Shown piece by piece: positions 1 through 9,773 of a stretch of 41,804 nt of DNA (its first letter is position 1; each line of letters begins with the position of its first letter). The notes below the pieces were generated by a model, which was given only the letters and a program-made list of their open reading frames with translations, had not been told where the DNA came from and searched no databases. Origin of the DNA: Bacteroidota bacterium (lineage in GTDB: Bacteria > Bacteroidota > Bacteroidia > Cytophagales > Cyclobacteriaceae); the NCBI GenBank assembly GCA_016178785.1, contig JACOSO010000093.1, positions 1-41,804 of the forward strand, read 5' to 3'. The translations under genes and the position numbers were made by a program.

Positions 1-1088
1 AAGTTTTGCCAGAACTGCAATTGCGAAATGGATGTAAGCGCCCACGGAGAATCGGTATACATGACATGCCCCTTCACAATGTCTACATCTTCGTTCAAAT
101 AAAATTGTATACCTGTCATCCAGGAAGTATCAGGAGCAAGCGAAGTAATAAAATTTAATGTAGGATCAAGTTTAGTTAATTCATCATTAAGAAGAGTACT
201 CATCACTTCCACCGGCACTGCAGAAATGTAATAATCACCCGAAACCGAAATAGTTTTTCCTTCATGTTCAAAATCTACCGATGCGATCTGTCCATCTTTA
301 GTATTAATGCAACTGGCCTTATGCTCGTGATTGTATTCGACTCCTGATTTTTTCAAATAATCCAGCCATGGATTAAGCCAAACATCGTTGGTAGGCCCAT
401 TTAACACCCTATCTGCATTTGCTTTTGGATTGCCCATTAGAAAGAGCAGCTGAAGTAAAATGTCTCCACCCGTTTTTGTACTCACTTCCCTTGGCTTGGC
501 AGCGACCAACGTGCGTGTGATGCCACCCACAAAATATTGATTGAATGCAGGGCTTTGATTATCTGCATCCATAAATTGCCACCACCCTATTCGTTCATAG
601 TCGCTGTTCCTGCGCTCGTAACAACTGCTCATCAATTGCCAAAGTTTTTCAGCGAAGAAATCGGCATCCTTCTTAGTCAGCCCTGTGTCTGAATTGACTA
701 CAGCATTAATAGCAATGATCAAATCATTTAATGATTTTGGAAAGTTGACAATGTTGACCAGCGGGGGCTTACCAAACCGGGCCATCATCACGCGCTCAGT
801 GGGAACAAGATTACCAAACACGCCTTCTCTATTTTTTTCAAATGGAATGCGCTTCATAGTGTCAGTAATGTGCCTGTAGAAGCCTGGAAAAAATCGGAAC
901 CCATGTTCTCCGGGCAATTCTTTTCTTTGTCCTGAGGCAGAGCCTGTAACATCAACGCTTCGTGCCTTGCCTCCCACGTAATGAGGTTGTTTCTCAAAAA
1001 CTTTTACTTTAAATCCACGCGTGACTAATTCATGGGCTGCGCTCATTCCGGCCACACCTCCGCCAATGACGATGACTGTTTTATTCAT
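1..1088 (-). CDS. FAD-dependent oxidoreductase, COG3349-like (3' end cut by window)
   Basis: The frame is open from an ATG at 1088 to the window edge, about 362 codons, so the C-terminus is missing. The N-terminus has a Rossmann dinucleotide motif, VIGGGVAGMSAAHEL, followed by EHGFRFFPGFYRH, which is characteristic of the phytoene-desaturase-like flavoprotein group that includes hydroxysqualene dehydroxylase-type proteins. The last visible residues are ISQLQFWQN, also conserved in that group. Family members oxidise or desaturate hydrophobic substrates such as carotenoid or hopanoid precursors; the substrate here cannot be read from sequence. It starts 15 bases after the histidine kinase stop on the same strand, so cotranscription is likely. 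The family call is firm, the substrate is open. Confidence 0.85.
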   Translation of the reverse strand, partial: MNKTVIVIGGGVAGMSAAHELVTRGFKVKVFEKQPHYVGGKARSVDVTGSASGQRKELPGEHGFRFFPGFYRHITDTMKRIPFEKNREGVFGNLVPTERVMMARFGKPPLVNIVNFPKSLNDLIIAINAVVNSDTGLTKKDADFFAEKLWQLMSSCYERRNSDYERIGWWQFMDADNQSPAFNQYFVGGITRTLVAAKPREVSTKTGGDILLQLLFLMGNPKANADRVLNGPTNDVWLNPWLDYLKKSGVEYNHEHKASCINTKDGQIASVDFEHEGKTISVSGDYYISAVPVEVMSTLLNDELTKLDPTLNFITSLAPDTSWMTGIQFYLNEDVDIVKGHVMYTDSPWALTSISQLQFWQN

Positions 1089-1103
1089 AAAATAATTAAG
1101 GGA

Positions 1104-2465
1104 TTAGTTTGGGGTTTTTTGGTATTTGGGGAATTCCGCGATGAAGTTACAACCGTTGCCAAATTCACTTTCACACCACACACGGCCATTCAGCAATTCA
1201 GCGTATTGCTTTACTATAGCCAAACCTAGACCTGATGATGATTCACCGGCAGTTGGTCGGTTACTTATTTTAGAAAATTTTTTAAAGAGCTCACCAATCT
1301 CCTCTTGCTTAATACCAGGACCCTCGTCTTTAATTGAGGTGTGAATAAACTCTCCATTCGCTTTTACAGAAACAGTAACTTTTTTACCCACTGGCGAAAA
1401 CTTAATTGCATTGTTAACCAGGTTTTCGATTACCTGGCTCAGGTAGATTTTGTCTGACAAGACTTTGAAGTCTCCTTCACTTCTTACGAACTGAATTGCT
1501 ATCTCCTTATTATCAGCCATGTTCTTAATGTTACTTAAGATAGACTGTGCAAGATCAGATAAATCTATTTCTTCAAGCTTCAGGTTATACGCTATATGTT
1601 CAAAATTTTCTGAGCTCAGTATTTTTTGAATCAAGGCTTGCATTTTTTTGATCTGATCTCCAATCATAACCATCGCTTCCGCTTGGGGTAACCTTTCCCC
1701 TTCGTTTTTCATTTTTGTCAGCCAAATCAACGCCTGCATATTGGCGAGAGGTGATTTCAGATCATGGGCTATCAGGTACATCAAATCATTTTTCTTGTCA
1801 TTGAGCTCTTTGAGTTGTTCAGAGAAAACCAACAGTTCTTCATTCTTCTCTAAGATTTCAGTGTTTCTTTCAGTGAGCGCAGTAAGGGCCTCTTTAATGT
1901 TCCCTTCAAAAAACATGGCGATCATCACCACAATGAGAATAATACCGGAAGAACATAAAAAAGAAAAGAACAACGACCAGTCGGTGTTATACCTTATAGG
2001 GAATATGTACCCATAATTTGTAATCAAGGTTAAAGCCGAAACACAAACGACAGAAACTCCCGTCCACACTAATGCATATACCCGGTTAACGATGAGCAAG
2101 GCAAGAACGGGTGGAGCTATTAGCCAAGGGAAAATGGGTGATTGAAGGCCGCCAGAAAAGCAAATCAAAATCATGACCGCTATTGAGCCAATCCAAACGT
2201 AGAAGTTACCAATCGATAAAGCAGAAAACTTTCCCTTAATCAAAAAGGGAATGAGCGCAAATCCAGCTACATTAAAAATCATCAGGTAAACCCCCGGCTC
2301 AAACTGAATGAGCAGACTTATGATGAGGTAAACAAGGGAAAAGAGGCTAGTACTTAAGGATGCATTCAGAATTAGCCTGTAGCGATAAACAAGGTATTCG
2401 TCTTGCTTCGCTTCAATGGGTACAAAAAAATTATGAACCTTAGAAATAAAAACCATCCTTCTCAA
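1104..2465 (-). CDS. Membrane-bound sensor histidine kinase
   Basis: The 453-residue protein has about six hydrophobic segments in residues 28-190, a short coiled linker (about 195-230), then a HisKA domain with phospho-acceptor His234 in LIAHDLKSPLANMQ. A HATPase domain follows, with N box NLVNNAIKFSP, G1 box DEGPGI and G2 box GLGLAIVKQY. It should autophosphorylate on His234 and pass phosphate to a response regulator, but no regulator gene lies nearby. The sensor part is entirely membrane-embedded with no large periplasmic domain, which suggests it senses a membrane or intramembrane signal. ATG at 2465 gives a sensible cytoplasmic N-terminus; a second Met is at residue 4. It lies 71 bases downstream of the PorP-like gene and just upstream of the flavoprotein gene. 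Confidence 0.93.
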   Translation of the reverse strand: MRRMVFISKVHNFFVPIEAKQDEYLVYRYRLILNASLSTSLFSLVYLIISLLIQFEPGVYLMIFNVAGFALIPFLIKGKFSALSIGNFYVWIGSIAVMILICFSGGLQSPIFPWLIAPPVLALLIVNRVYALVWTGVSVVCVSALTLITNYGYIFPIRYNTDWSLFFSFLCSSGIILIVVMIAMFFEGNIKEALTALTERNTEILEKNEELLVFSEQLKELNDKKNDLMYLIAHDLKSPLANMQALIWLTKMKNEGERLPQAEAMVMIGDQIKKMQALIQKILSSENFEHIAYNLKLEEIDLSDLAQSILSNIKNMADNKEIAIQFVRSEGDFKVLSDKIYLSQVIENLVNNAIKFSPVGKKVTVSVKANGEFIHTSIKDEGPGIKQEEIGELFKKFSKISNRPTAGESSSGLGLAIVKQYAELLNGRVWCESEFGNGCNFIAEFPKYQKTPN

Positions 2466-2536
2466 ATATAAAAAATCGAAGGAAAGATTTCACTTAAGAT
2501 TTAGAAAAATGGCTGAAGATTTGATTTGAATCCCAA

Positions 2537-3604
2537 TTAGAAATCCGGGCATGGAATGATCAGCTTGTCTTTCGGTGGTTTGCGCGGATCGCGTGTACTC
2601 CACGAGTAAACGATACTGAACTCATGCGCGCCTCCACTCCGGGCACCAAGTTTGGAAATGGTGAAGTCGTAGCTGTAGCCAATATTCAAAATATCCTTGT
2701 CTCCCTTTTTGGTAAACCCTATCAGCAAGACAATCGACTCATTATTCACAATTCCATTTACACTTTTGAAAGGAACGCCACGGTACCAAGTGCCAATGAT
2801 CAAAGGCTCGAGTGTATAATAAACGCCTAAATCCATTTGATCAAATCTTCCCTGATGGCGGTATTGGATTGTAGGGGTGACACTTCGCTCGCGGGGTTTA
2901 GAATAGAACCCTGCCCCCATTACTCCGGGACGCAAATAAAATTTCCATCCTCCATGCCCACTGATCTTCATTGGCAATTTATCTGGTGAGCCAACTAAGG
3001 ATTGATCGGGTTGTGTGATGTGTGCACCCGTAACACCAAACCATCCATTTTTCGAATAGAATAATCCACCCAATGTCATGTCAGGAAAAAATTTAGACTG
3101 ACCCGTATTCAGACCTTCAACGGAAGTGGGATTAATTACCTGACCGGTACTTGGATCGAACTGATCACCAAACGTAAGCTTGTCAAAATTGATGGAGCGG
3201 TTGTAAACACTTGCCTGAAACCCCGGACGAAATGAAAGATTTTGTGCAATTTTTAGATCATATGATGCCATCAAGCCTATACTTGTTGACTGCAACCCGA
3301 GAAGACCTTCGCGATCTCGCGTGATGATCGCACCCAAACCAATATTTTTACTTTCATTGTAGAAATCAGCAAACGCGGAGATGGTGTTGAAGTTGGCATC
3401 AATGGCGGGCCACTGGTTGCGGTAGTTAGCCCCAATGCGTGCCTGACCTGTAGACCCGGCAAATGCAGGATTCAAATAAAGTGGCGCAGCATAGAACTGT
3501 GAAAATTGCGGGTCTTGCGCAGTTACTGTTCCACATATAAGAAGGATTAATAAAGCAGAAGAAACATATTTATACATCCATTCGGGGTATTTACCAACAC
3601 TCAT
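2537..3604 (-). CDS. PorP/SprF family T9SS-associated outer membrane protein
   Basis: The 355-residue protein has an N-terminal signal peptide ending near VTAQ, then the family hallmark DPQFSQFYAAPLYLNPAFAG and a beta-rich remainder typical of outer membrane barrels. Members of this family (PorP, SprF) are outer membrane partners of the type IX secretion system. SprF-type proteins are usually coded beside one large substrate with a type B (gliding-motility-associated) C-terminal domain and help secrete or anchor it. Here that partner is the divergent 1.7-thousand-residue gene starting at 3782. The pair is head-to-head, not in tandem, so the roughly 180-base gap should hold both promoters. I could not make out a strong promoter for this strand. 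Confidence 0.95.
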   Translation of the reverse strand: MSVGKYPEWMYKYVSSALLILLICGTVTAQDPQFSQFYAAPLYLNPAFAGSTGQARIGANYRNQWPAIDANFNTISAFADFYNESKNIGLGAIITRDREGLLGLQSTSIGLMASYDLKIAQNLSFRPGFQASVYNRSINFDKLTFGDQFDPSTGQVINPTSVEGLNTGQSKFFPDMTLGGLFYSKNGWFGVTGAHITQPDQSLVGSPDKLPMKISGHGGWKFYLRPGVMGAGFYSKPRERSVTPTIQYRHQGRFDQMDLGVYYTLEPLIIGTWYRGVPFKSVNGIVNNESIVLLIGFTKKGDKDILNIGYSYDFTISKLGARSGGAHEFSIVYSWSTRDPRKPPKDKLIIPCPDF

Positions 3605-3781
3605 CCAAGCAAATTAAGTTGTTTAAATGATAATATGAAAAACATTTATCGACAAAACCGAGGCCTTCGTCTACCTAACGATATTTTTGGTGATATTGTA
3701 TATTTTTAGTCTGCATCATACGTTTTAACTTTCGTTGATAGTGGGTGTCTTAATGAATCAATGGGAAACTTTTTTTATAAC

Positions 3782-6700
3782 ATGAATTTGAAACGGATCT
3801 CGTTATTTCTGGCGAGTATAACTTTCTCTCTAATAGGCGAGGCTCAAAATTTAGCACAGCACAACTGGTATTTTGGAAACTCCGTCAATGCCATTCGTTT
3901 CAACCGTGGCACTAATAAAGCATTCACGGTAAACAACAAAGCCATTCCATTTGGAACAGGCGGGAGCGCAGTTGCCACAGATCCCGCAAACGCTGATCTT
4001 CTTTTTTATACCGATGGCGTTAACGTTTACAATGCAAATCATGTAGTGATGCCGAACGGGTCTGGCCTCACCGCAAATTCTTCATCCAACCAACCTGTTG
4101 TGATCAGCCCTAAACCGGGTGACTCAACCATGTTCTACATTTTCACAAACACAGCAAGCTACCCAGCAGGCGGTTCTGTTTCGATCGATACGGTCGATAT
4201 GAAATTATTTGGTGGTTCTGTTTTTCCGACTCCGGCATTAGGCGATGTGAAGAATCCAAAAAACGGAGCCATCGCTGCCTTGACCAACCGATCTGAGGGG
4301 ATGATCATCATACCTCACGCCAATGGCACTGATTACTGGCTCATCACTCAGCAAAATGCATCGCAAAGTTTCGCAGCAACGCTAATTGATAAGACGCGAA
4401 CATTTCCAACTACAGTTACTTCAGGACTTGGAGTGCCCATGTCTGCTGCTAATTTCTCTTACAACCGAAAACTTAAAAAAGTGGCCGTATCTGCGCAAGA
4501 CCCGAACACGGATGCAATCATCCTCACCTTCAATGATGCAGCGGGCACTTTTGCCTTCGATCGGTACATATATAACACTGGAACGAATACAACAACCAAT
4601 CAATCGATCTACGATATTCAGTGGGACAACGCTGGTCAATATCTTTATATCTCTCGCGTTGGCGAAACAGGTATCAATGCCGATGTTCTTCAATACGATT
4701 ACCTCAATCCAACAAACACATTGACAAGTGTACTCAAGGCTCTGGAGTTTCGCAGCTGGGGGTTGCAGCTTGCGCCAGATAGTGCCATCTACCACATCTA
4801 TCAAACTGCGAGTGGCGGACCATTCTTAGTAGAAAAATTCACAAAGACGGATACCATTGCTTCAAGTGTGATCGAAACAATTTCACCCCTTGGTGCAATT
4901 GATTTCAAGGGAACGCAGTTTCCTTCATTCATTCCTAAAATCAGTTTCAAACTCGGCTTATCATTTACAGCCGTGGGCACTTGCCAGGGCAATAACACTA
5001 CTTTTTTCCCTAACGTAATACCCAATGCCGATAGCCTTCGCTGGGATCTCGGTGACGGCACTACAGTAAGCGAATGGAGCCCTGTACATAAATACAATAG
5101 TGCGCAAACTTATAGTGTAATGCTCACGGCTTTTTCCCAGGGAAAAAAACAAACCGTGACACAATCGATAACGATCAATGCATTTGATCTAAAACTCACG
5201 TTGCCCAGTGACACCACAGCATGTCACGATGAGTTTCCCCCACCTTACGGAAAGTCTTCACCAAAGCAATTTTCTGTAAAGGTGAAAGCATCAGGCACAA
5301 ATGCTGCCGGTGCTACCTTCGCCTGGTCTAACGGACAAACAGGAAATACCCTTCAGCCAGCCAAGCCGGGATATTACTATGTTGTTGCCACAAGTGGGGG
5401 ATGCTCTACGTATGCAGGAGTAAACGTGAAAGAATACGGCCTGCAGGATCAGCGAGCGAACATATGGTATTTTGGTAATAATGCCGGAATTGATTTTAAC
5501 CCGCTCTTTGCAACTCCCCCGAGTGCTGCCCTGCCGCTTAGCGGAAGCAATATGAATGCACCCGCAGGTTGTGCTATCGTCTGCGACCGAAATGGTCAAA
5601 CTATTTTTTATACCGATGGTGACAAAGTGTATGACAAAACAAAAACTCAAATCGATTCGGGAATTGGAGGCGACCCGGCTTCATCACAATCGTCTTTAAT
5701 AGTAAATGTACCAGGCGATGAAACCCTCTATTACATTTTTACCACTCAGTCGATCAATGGTGTTTCGGGCAATGAGCTTCGTTACTCTTTATTTGATTTG
5801 AAATTAAATAACGGCAATGGTGCCATCGTGAAGAAAGATATTTTACTGTTCTCAAAAAGCACCGAGCGAATTACTGCCAGCACCAATTGGCTGATCGCCC
5901 ACGAATACGGCAATAACACTTTTCGCGCCTACAGAATTAGCGCCAACGGATTGGGTGATCCTATTTATTCTGCTATTGGCTCCGATCATTCTTTCGAAGT
6001 TGTTGCCAATGGACAAGGGTATATGAGACTCGGCCCAAAAAACATGCTTGCTGTTGCACTGTCTAATCCGGGCACAAGCAATCTCGTTGAGTTGTTTCAT
6101 TTGAATGATTCTACCGGAATGATAAGTAATTACCGAAAAATCGATTTGAAACATCCGGCAGGCCAAGTGTATGGCATTGAGTTTTCTCCTGGAGGAAACA
6201 AGCTTTTTGCTTCAGTCTCAGCTGCTTCGTCAGACATTTTTGAATATTCCATTGACTCTGTTGGAAGACCGCATTTCAAAAAAGATAACACTTTAAACGC
6301 TACAGTCGGGGCGCTGCAGCTGGCGCCTGACAACCAAATTTATTTCGCTGTCAATAATAGTTCGAGTCTTGGTACTTTTCAGGCAGTGGAAGATACAACG
6401 CAAATTACCCCGGCACCCAACCTGAGCGGGTTTGCACTGGCAGCTGGAACCAACAGCAGATTAGGACTTCCCAATTTTGTGCAGCACCAGAGCAATGGTT
6501 TTGGTGGACCTGGATTTACATTCACGGGAGTTTGCGTGGGCGATACAACAAAGTTTGTTGGCTCATCTACCGATGCCATTGATAAGTTTCAGTGGTTCTT
6601 TGGTGATGGCTCTGGAGACAATAAAAATAATCCTACACCAAAACATTTGTATGCCTCCGCGGGAACCTACACCGTATCCATGATTCTTACCAACCGATGC

Positions 6701-8962
6701 GGCCTTAATGTGACCATAACACAACAGGTAAAAGTAAATGCCCCACCGGCAAGACCATCGTTGGCACCGGCTACTCCGATCTGTACTGCGGCCGTCACAC
6801 TCGATGCAAATACGCCCAATACTCCGGGCCTCACATATCTGTGGTCAACAGGCGTAACAACTAAAACCATTAGTGTTTCAAAGCCCGCATTTTTTAGTGT
6901 GACCAATACCGATACTAACGGTTGCTCTTCAACGGCACAAGGTGTTGTGGTTGATAGCAGACCCCAATTGAATTTAGGCGCTGATCAAACAGTCTGTCAA
7001 AACACAGCTGTGCAGGCACTCGATGCGCAGAACGCAGGCGACAATTACGTTTGGAAAATCAACGGCACCACCTCGAGCACTATCCAGTTTCAAGGAGTAG
7101 ATACTACTGTGCCAGGTACTTTTACTTACACCGTTACAGTTACCGACCCGATAACCTCCTGTGTTGCCAATGCACAAGTTGCTTTCACAGTGATTCAATC
7201 ACCAACGTTTACTTTCACCAGTACGAACAGCGCATGCGGAGCCTCAACTGGTACCATCACGTTGTCATCGATTTCAACACCTCATTTGTATTCCTACTTT
7301 CTTACTGGCCCAAGCGGTTTTAACCAGCAGGGTATCGATCAACCCACCACTCAGACTACCATTGGGCCATTGGGCGGAAAGGCAGCTGGTACATATTCGG
7401 CAATCATTACAGATCAGGTTTCAGGGTGCACCATTTCAAATTCTGTCGGGGTAAGCAACAATAATTTTACAGTTACTCCTTCGACAGTTAACCTATGTGA
7501 CCCCCCAAGTTTAAAAATTACAACGACTGCAGTATCCTGGACTTATTCAATAACTAATTCCTCAACAGGTGTAATCACTTCTTCAAATACACCATTTGCG
7601 GGTGGATCACAGACAGTTCAACTTCCCCCACAAGGACAAGGAACAACTGTTTCATATACAGTTCAAGTCACCGACAATGCAGGGTGTATCGTAGCTCCCA
7701 ATTTTTCAATTACAACCAGTTCACCGACACCTTTGTCGATTACATCAAACTTATGCGCTAGTCCGGCAGCAACGCTTACTGCTTCAGGCGGAGCAGGCTA
7801 CACTTGGACAGGTCCTGGAATCATTGGAAGTTCTTCAGGTGCTACAATCAGCATCAGCACAGGTGGAACATATCAGGTAACCGGAACCTCTGCTGGTTGT
7901 TCTGTCACTCAAAGTATAACCGTGAATTACAATGGCCCATTCACTCCTGACTTCACTTTCGATCCTTGTCAAAATCAAGGAGTGTTGATTGCAACACCAG
8001 TGAGCGGTAACTTCACTTATCGTTGGTATGAAAATGGGGCGGTGTCACCAGCCTTCAGTTACATTGGTCAGCAGGTGGTAGTCGGCCCTCCACCATACAA
8101 TAAAAATGTTGTTCTGGAAATTGTTGACTCACAAAGCGGTTGTACAAAATTATCGGCATCAAAACCGGTTCAAATAGTCGGGCAAATCACAGCAAGTCTT
8201 ACAGCAACATTAGCATGCGATGACGGAAAACCATTCACAATAACGGCCGTCACTAATGCCACATCACCAACCTACGCTTGGTCGCGCGATGGCAGCACTA
8301 TAGCAAATGCCGTCTCAGATACGGTGAAGCGAACACCCGCAGGCACATACAAGGTCGATGTAACTCAGGCCACTTGTAAAGCCTCCACTTCCATTCAAAT
8401 TGTTAAAGCACCTGTTCCTAAAGGAAGTTTAGCAGCTGGATATCAGGTTTGCAATGACCCCGACAATAACGATCCAAAAACAAAGACGGTAGAGTTAGAC
8501 CCCGGTAATTTCAGTTCTTATAATTGGTTTAAAAATAATGTGCAGGTCAACCCTCCATACACATCGCAAAAATACATTGCTGATAGTGAGGGGAATTACC
8601 GTGTTGATTTGACTAATGTGTTTGGATGCACAGGCTCTGACAAGACAGTAGTGATAAATGATTGCGAACCAATCATTACCGGGCCCAATGCTTTTAGGCC
8701 CTCAAGTTCCCACAATGAAAACAGTACCTTTTCATTATTTACTTTTTACCTCAACAGTTTTGAAATAATTGTTTACAATCGTTGGGGTGAGGCCGTGTAT
8801 GAATCGAAAGACGAGAAGTTCAAATGGAATGGCGGGTATAATAATAATTCCGGCCAACCACTGCCAGGTGGCACTTACACTTATGTTGTCCGCTATATCA
8901 GTTCTTTCCATCCCGATCGAGGTGTACAAGAACAGCGTAGTGGAGTGATCCTGTTGAGGTAA
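3782..8962 (+). CDS. Giant secreted PKD adhesin with gliding-motility-associated (T9SS type B) C-terminal domain
   Basis: I prefer the ATG at 3782 (MNLKRISLFLASITFS) over the in-frame ATG at 3761 because it gives a clean signal peptide; the mature protein begins near AQNLAQHNW. Numbering residues from 3761, the protein has a propeller-like module starting with NWYFGN (about 35-395), a PKD domain with WDLGDG (about 425), a second copy of that module starting with IWYFGN (about 566-915) and a second PKD domain with WFFGDG (about 942). Cys/Thr/Ser-rich Ig-like repeats follow, then a C-terminal domain from about 1638 containing VYNRWGEAVYES and ending in GVILLR. That last domain is the type B T9SS sorting signal. 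Likely exported through SprA with the divergent PorP/SprF protein. The ligand is unknown. Confidence 0.95.
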   Translation: MNLKRISLFLASITFSLIGEAQNLAQHNWYFGNSVNAIRFNRGTNKAFTVNNKAIPFGTGGSAVATDPANADLLFYTDGVNVYNANHVVMPNGSGLTANSSSNQPVVISPKPGDSTMFYIFTNTASYPAGGSVSIDTVDMKLFGGSVFPTPALGDVKNPKNGAIAALTNRSEGMIIIPHANGTDYWLITQQNASQSFAATLIDKTRTFPTTVTSGLGVPMSAANFSYNRKLKKVAVSAQDPNTDAIILTFNDAAGTFAFDRYIYNTGTNTTTNQSIYDIQWDNAGQYLYISRVGETGINADVLQYDYLNPTNTLTSVLKALEFRSWGLQLAPDSAIYHIYQTASGGPFLVEKFTKTDTIASSVIETISPLGAIDFKGTQFPSFIPKISFKLGLSFTAVGTCQGNNTTFFPNVIPNADSLRWDLGDGTTVSEWSPVHKYNSAQTYSVMLTAFSQGKKQTVTQSITINAFDLKLTLPSDTTACHDEFPPPYGKSSPKQFSVKVKASGTNAAGATFAWSNGQTGNTLQPAKPGYYYVVATSGGCSTYAGVNVKEYGLQDQRANIWYFGNNAGIDFNPLFATPPSAALPLSGSNMNAPAGCAIVCDRNGQTIFYTDGDKVYDKTKTQIDSGIGGDPASSQSSLIVNVPGDETLYYIFTTQSINGVSGNELRYSLFDLKLNNGNGAIVKKDILLFSKSTERITASTNWLIAHEYGNNTFRAYRISANGLGDPIYSAIGSDHSFEVVANGQGYMRLGPKNMLAVALSNPGTSNLVELFHLNDSTGMISNYRKIDLKHPAGQVYGIEFSPGGNKLFASVSAASSDIFEYSIDSVGRPHFKKDNTLNATVGALQLAPDNQIYFAVNNSSSLGTFQAVEDTTQITPAPNLSGFALAAGTNSRLGLPNFVQHQSNGFGGPGFTFTGVCVGDTTKFVGSSTDAIDKFQWFFGDGSGDNKNNPTPKHLYASAGTYTVSMILTNRCGLNVTITQQVKVNAPPARPSLAPATPICTAAVTLDANTPNTPGLTYLWSTGVTTKTISVSKPAFFSVTNTDTNGCSSTAQGVVVDSRPQLNLGADQTVCQNTAVQALDAQNAGDNYVWKINGTTSSTIQFQGVDTTVPGTFTYTVTVTDPITSCVANAQVAFTVIQSPTFTFTSTNSACGASTGTITLSSISTPHLYSYFLTGPSGFNQQGIDQPTTQTTIGPLGGKAAGTYSAIITDQVSGCTISNSVGVSNNNFTVTPSTVNLCDPPSLKITTTAVSWTYSITNSSTGVITSSNTPFAGGSQTVQLPPQGQGTTVSYTVQVTDNAGCIVAPNFSITTSSPTPLSITSNLCASPAATLTASGGAGYTWTGPGIIGSSSGATISISTGGTYQVTGTSAGCSVTQSITVNYNGPFTPDFTFDPCQNQGVLIATPVSGNFTYRWYENGAVSPAFSYIGQQVVVGPPPYNKNVVLEIVDSQSGCTKLSASKPVQIVGQITASLTATLACDDGKPFTITAVTNATSPTYAWSRDGSTIANAVSDTVKRTPAGTYKVDVTQATCKASTSIQIVKAPVPKGSLAAGYQVCNDPDNNDPKTKTVELDPGNFSSYNWFKNNVQVNPPYTSQKYIADSEGNYRVDLTNVFGCTGSDKTVVINDCEPIITGPNAFRPSSSHNENSTFSLFTFYLNSFEIIVYNRWGEAVYESKDEKFKWNGGYNNNSGQPLPGGTYTYVVRYISSFHPDRGVQEQRSGVILLR

Positions 8963-9001
8963 TTATTTTTTCTAACTACCTTGACCCTTTAATTCTTTTT
9001 T

Positions 9002-9268
9002 ATGGAAGAAAATAAAGAAGGCTCTGCCGAAAAGTTCTTTAAGGATTTCGGCAAGAAAATGGATCAGTTTGCTCAAGAACTGAAAGAAGCCGGCAGCCGC
9101 ACTGAAGTTGACCTTCAAAAAAAATATGAAGAATTGAAGGCAGCCGCACAGCGGTTAAAAACAGAGGCACAGAAAAAAGAAAGGTGGCAAGAAGTTGAAG
9201 CCAGCCTGAAAAAGGCAGGGGAAGAATTGGAGAATGCATTTAAGGCCGCTTTTAAAAAGAAAGGGTGA
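9002..9268 (+). CDS. Small charged helical protein, function unknown
   Basis: This 88-residue protein is rich in Lys, Glu and Ala, with no signal peptide and no membrane segment. Its composition and spacing (for example KKMDQFAQELKEAG and QKKYEELKAAAQRLKTEAQ) predict one or two long amphipathic helices, like coiled-coil, apolipoprotein-like or histone-H1-like small proteins. I cannot assign a family function. The ATG at 9002 follows 39 bases after the adhesin stop, so it may be read through from that gene or have its own promoter in the T-rich gap. A repeat array begins about ten bases after its stop. Confidence 0.75.
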   Translation: MEENKEGSAEKFFKDFGKKMDQFAQELKEAGSRTEVDLQKKYEELKAAAQRLKTEAQKKERWQEVEASLKKAGEELENAFKAAFKKKG

Positions 9269-9277
9269 TTTTTTTCT

Positions 9278-9382
9278 TTCAAAACTTAACATTCATCATT
9301 CGATATTCGTAAATCAAATCGATATTCGTAAATCAAATTTGAATAACGAATGAAGAATGCTGAGTATTGAATCAAGAAGTGA
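9278..9382. repeat. Heptamer repeat array A, inverted arms, upstream of the four-helix-bundle gene
   Basis: The sequence keeps a 7-base period. Units with core ATTC start at 9291, 9298 and 9305, then AATC at 9312. After a 19-base tandem duplication (9300-9318 and 9319-9337), the core inverts to GAAT with units at 9341, 9348, 9355, 9362 (GAGT), 9369 and 9376 (GAAG). The two arms are reverse complements in core, so the strand could fold into a degenerate hairpin. The last unit ends on the first base of the chosen ATG at 9382. The segment 9278-9316 recurs at 9821-9859 with 37 of 39 bases identical. Confidence 0.85.
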
Positions 9383-9765
9383 TGGATGGAAGAAAGAAAG
9401 AAAGAAACAAAAAATACAATCTTGAAGAAAGACTGATCAATTTTGCCGTAATGGTTATAGATTTAGTCGAGTCTATGCCGAACACGAAAGCTGCAAATCA
9501 TTTAGCCGGGCAACTTTTACGGTCCGGCACTTCGCCCGCTCTCAACTATGGCGAAGCTCAAAGTGGTGAATCAAGAAATGATTTTATTCATAAAATAAAG
9601 GTTGTGCTGAAAGAACTGCGGGAGAGCCTAGTATGTTTAAAAATTATTTATAAAGGGAAGCTTTTTACTTCTGAGGAAAAGGTTCTGATTACCTTGAAAG
9701 AGACCGATGAACTAGTGGCTATATTTGTTACGAGCACCAAAACGGCTGAGAGTAACCGAAAATGA
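9382..9765 (+). CDS. Four-helix-bundle protein (23S rRNA intervening-sequence / S23 family)
   Basis: Reading from ATG 9382 (MDGRKKERNKKYNLEERL) gives 127 residues; a TTG five codons upstream lies inside the repeat array and is less likely. Hallmarks of the family are AVMVIDLVESMPNTKAANHLAGQLLRSGTSP at the centre, here with LAGQLLRSGTS, then LNYGEAQSGESRNDFIHK and a final helix KVVLKELRESLVCLK. These proteins form a pentameric bundle of four-helix subunits, are found inside 23S rRNA intervening sequences and as free genes in Bacteroidota, and are related to the Avd accessory protein of diversity-generating retroelements. Their role is poorly understood; nucleic-acid binding is suspected from the basic surface. 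The gene is enclosed by two matching repeat arrays. Confidence 0.92.
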   Translation: MDGRKKERNKKYNLEERLINFAVMVIDLVESMPNTKAANHLAGQLLRSGTSPALNYGEAQSGESRNDFIHKIKVVLKELRESLVCLKIIYKGKLFTSEEKVLITLKETDELVAIFVTSTKTAESNRK

Positions 9766-9773
9766 AATCGATT

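Noticed and set aside
3605..3781. Strong promoters in the divergent PorP-adhesin gap
   Set aside because: TAACTTTC and TATATTTT give only partial matches to TANNTTTG with poor -33 partners, so no promoter is annotated.
9367..9381. TTG start for the four-helix-bundle gene
   Set aside because: It lies within the repeat array and adds five residues unlike the family; ATG at 9382 is preferred.
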